Below the pieces are notes generated by a model. The model saw nothing but the letters and a program-made list of their open reading frames with translations. It was not told the origin of the DNA and did not search any database. A DNA stretch of 5,359 nucleotides, from positions 1 to 5,359 of the forward strand of contig JAFADQ010000199.1 in assembly GCA_023424725.1 (NCBI GenBank), in the 5' to 3' direction. Made by a program: the position numbers and the translations under genes. Shown here piece by piece: positions 5,358 to 5,359 of the stretch. Position 1 is the first letter of the stretch. Each line of letters opens with the position of its first letter. Source of the DNA: Bacteroidota bacterium. GTDB lineage: Bacteria; Bacteroidota; Bacteroidia; Cytophagales; Hymenobacteraceae.

Positions 5358-5359
5358 GC

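Overview
The window looks like chromosomal DNA of a member of the Bacteroidota, probably a Cytophagales- or Sphingobacteriales-like lineage; the genus cannot be fixed from this sequence. The evidence is a type 2 isoleucyl-tRNA synthetase of the Bacteroidota kind, start codons without Shine-Dalgarno sequences, a TAnnTTTG-type -7 promoter box, a lipoprotein/outer-membrane-barrel gene pair, and GC-rich palindromic repeats of a style common between genes in this phylum.

Layout. Positions 1-1633 (minus strand) hold the N-terminal 544 codons of ileS, which runs off the left edge. Positions 1634-2372 hold no gene. They contain a dense mosaic of short palindromic repeats of several sequence types, plus a probable promoter for ileS at 1894-1901. 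Positions 2373-3635 (minus) encode a complete 420-residue major facilitator exporter closely resembling the TetA family. Positions 3636-3936 are the divergent intergenic region. Positions 3937-4563 (plus) encode an unrecognised 208-residue lipoprotein, and 4560-5357 (plus) a 265-residue secreted protein that looks like an outer-membrane beta-barrel. These last two genes overlap by four bases and are probably translated together.

The most striking observation is in ileS. A 108-base palindromic element (850-957), of the same type as the intergenic repeats, lies inside the reading frame. It adds about 36 Ser/Pro/Arg/Glu/Gly-rich residues just before the threonine-rich editing motif and leaves the frame open. 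This resembles the in-frame palindromic elements known from Rickettsia proteins. The same gene has a GXHH catalytic signature in place of the class I HXGH, a variant reported for some type 2 enzymes and linked there to very strong mupirocin resistance. A relative of the in-gene element lies 13 bases upstream of the ileS start codon. The presumed ileS leader is made almost entirely of hairpin-forming repeats.

I see no CRISPR array, tRNA, rRNA, insertion-sequence transposase or integrase here. The genes do not form one pathway: ileS is housekeeping, the exporter is a separate efflux gene, and the plus-strand pair is a cell-envelope unit of unknown function.
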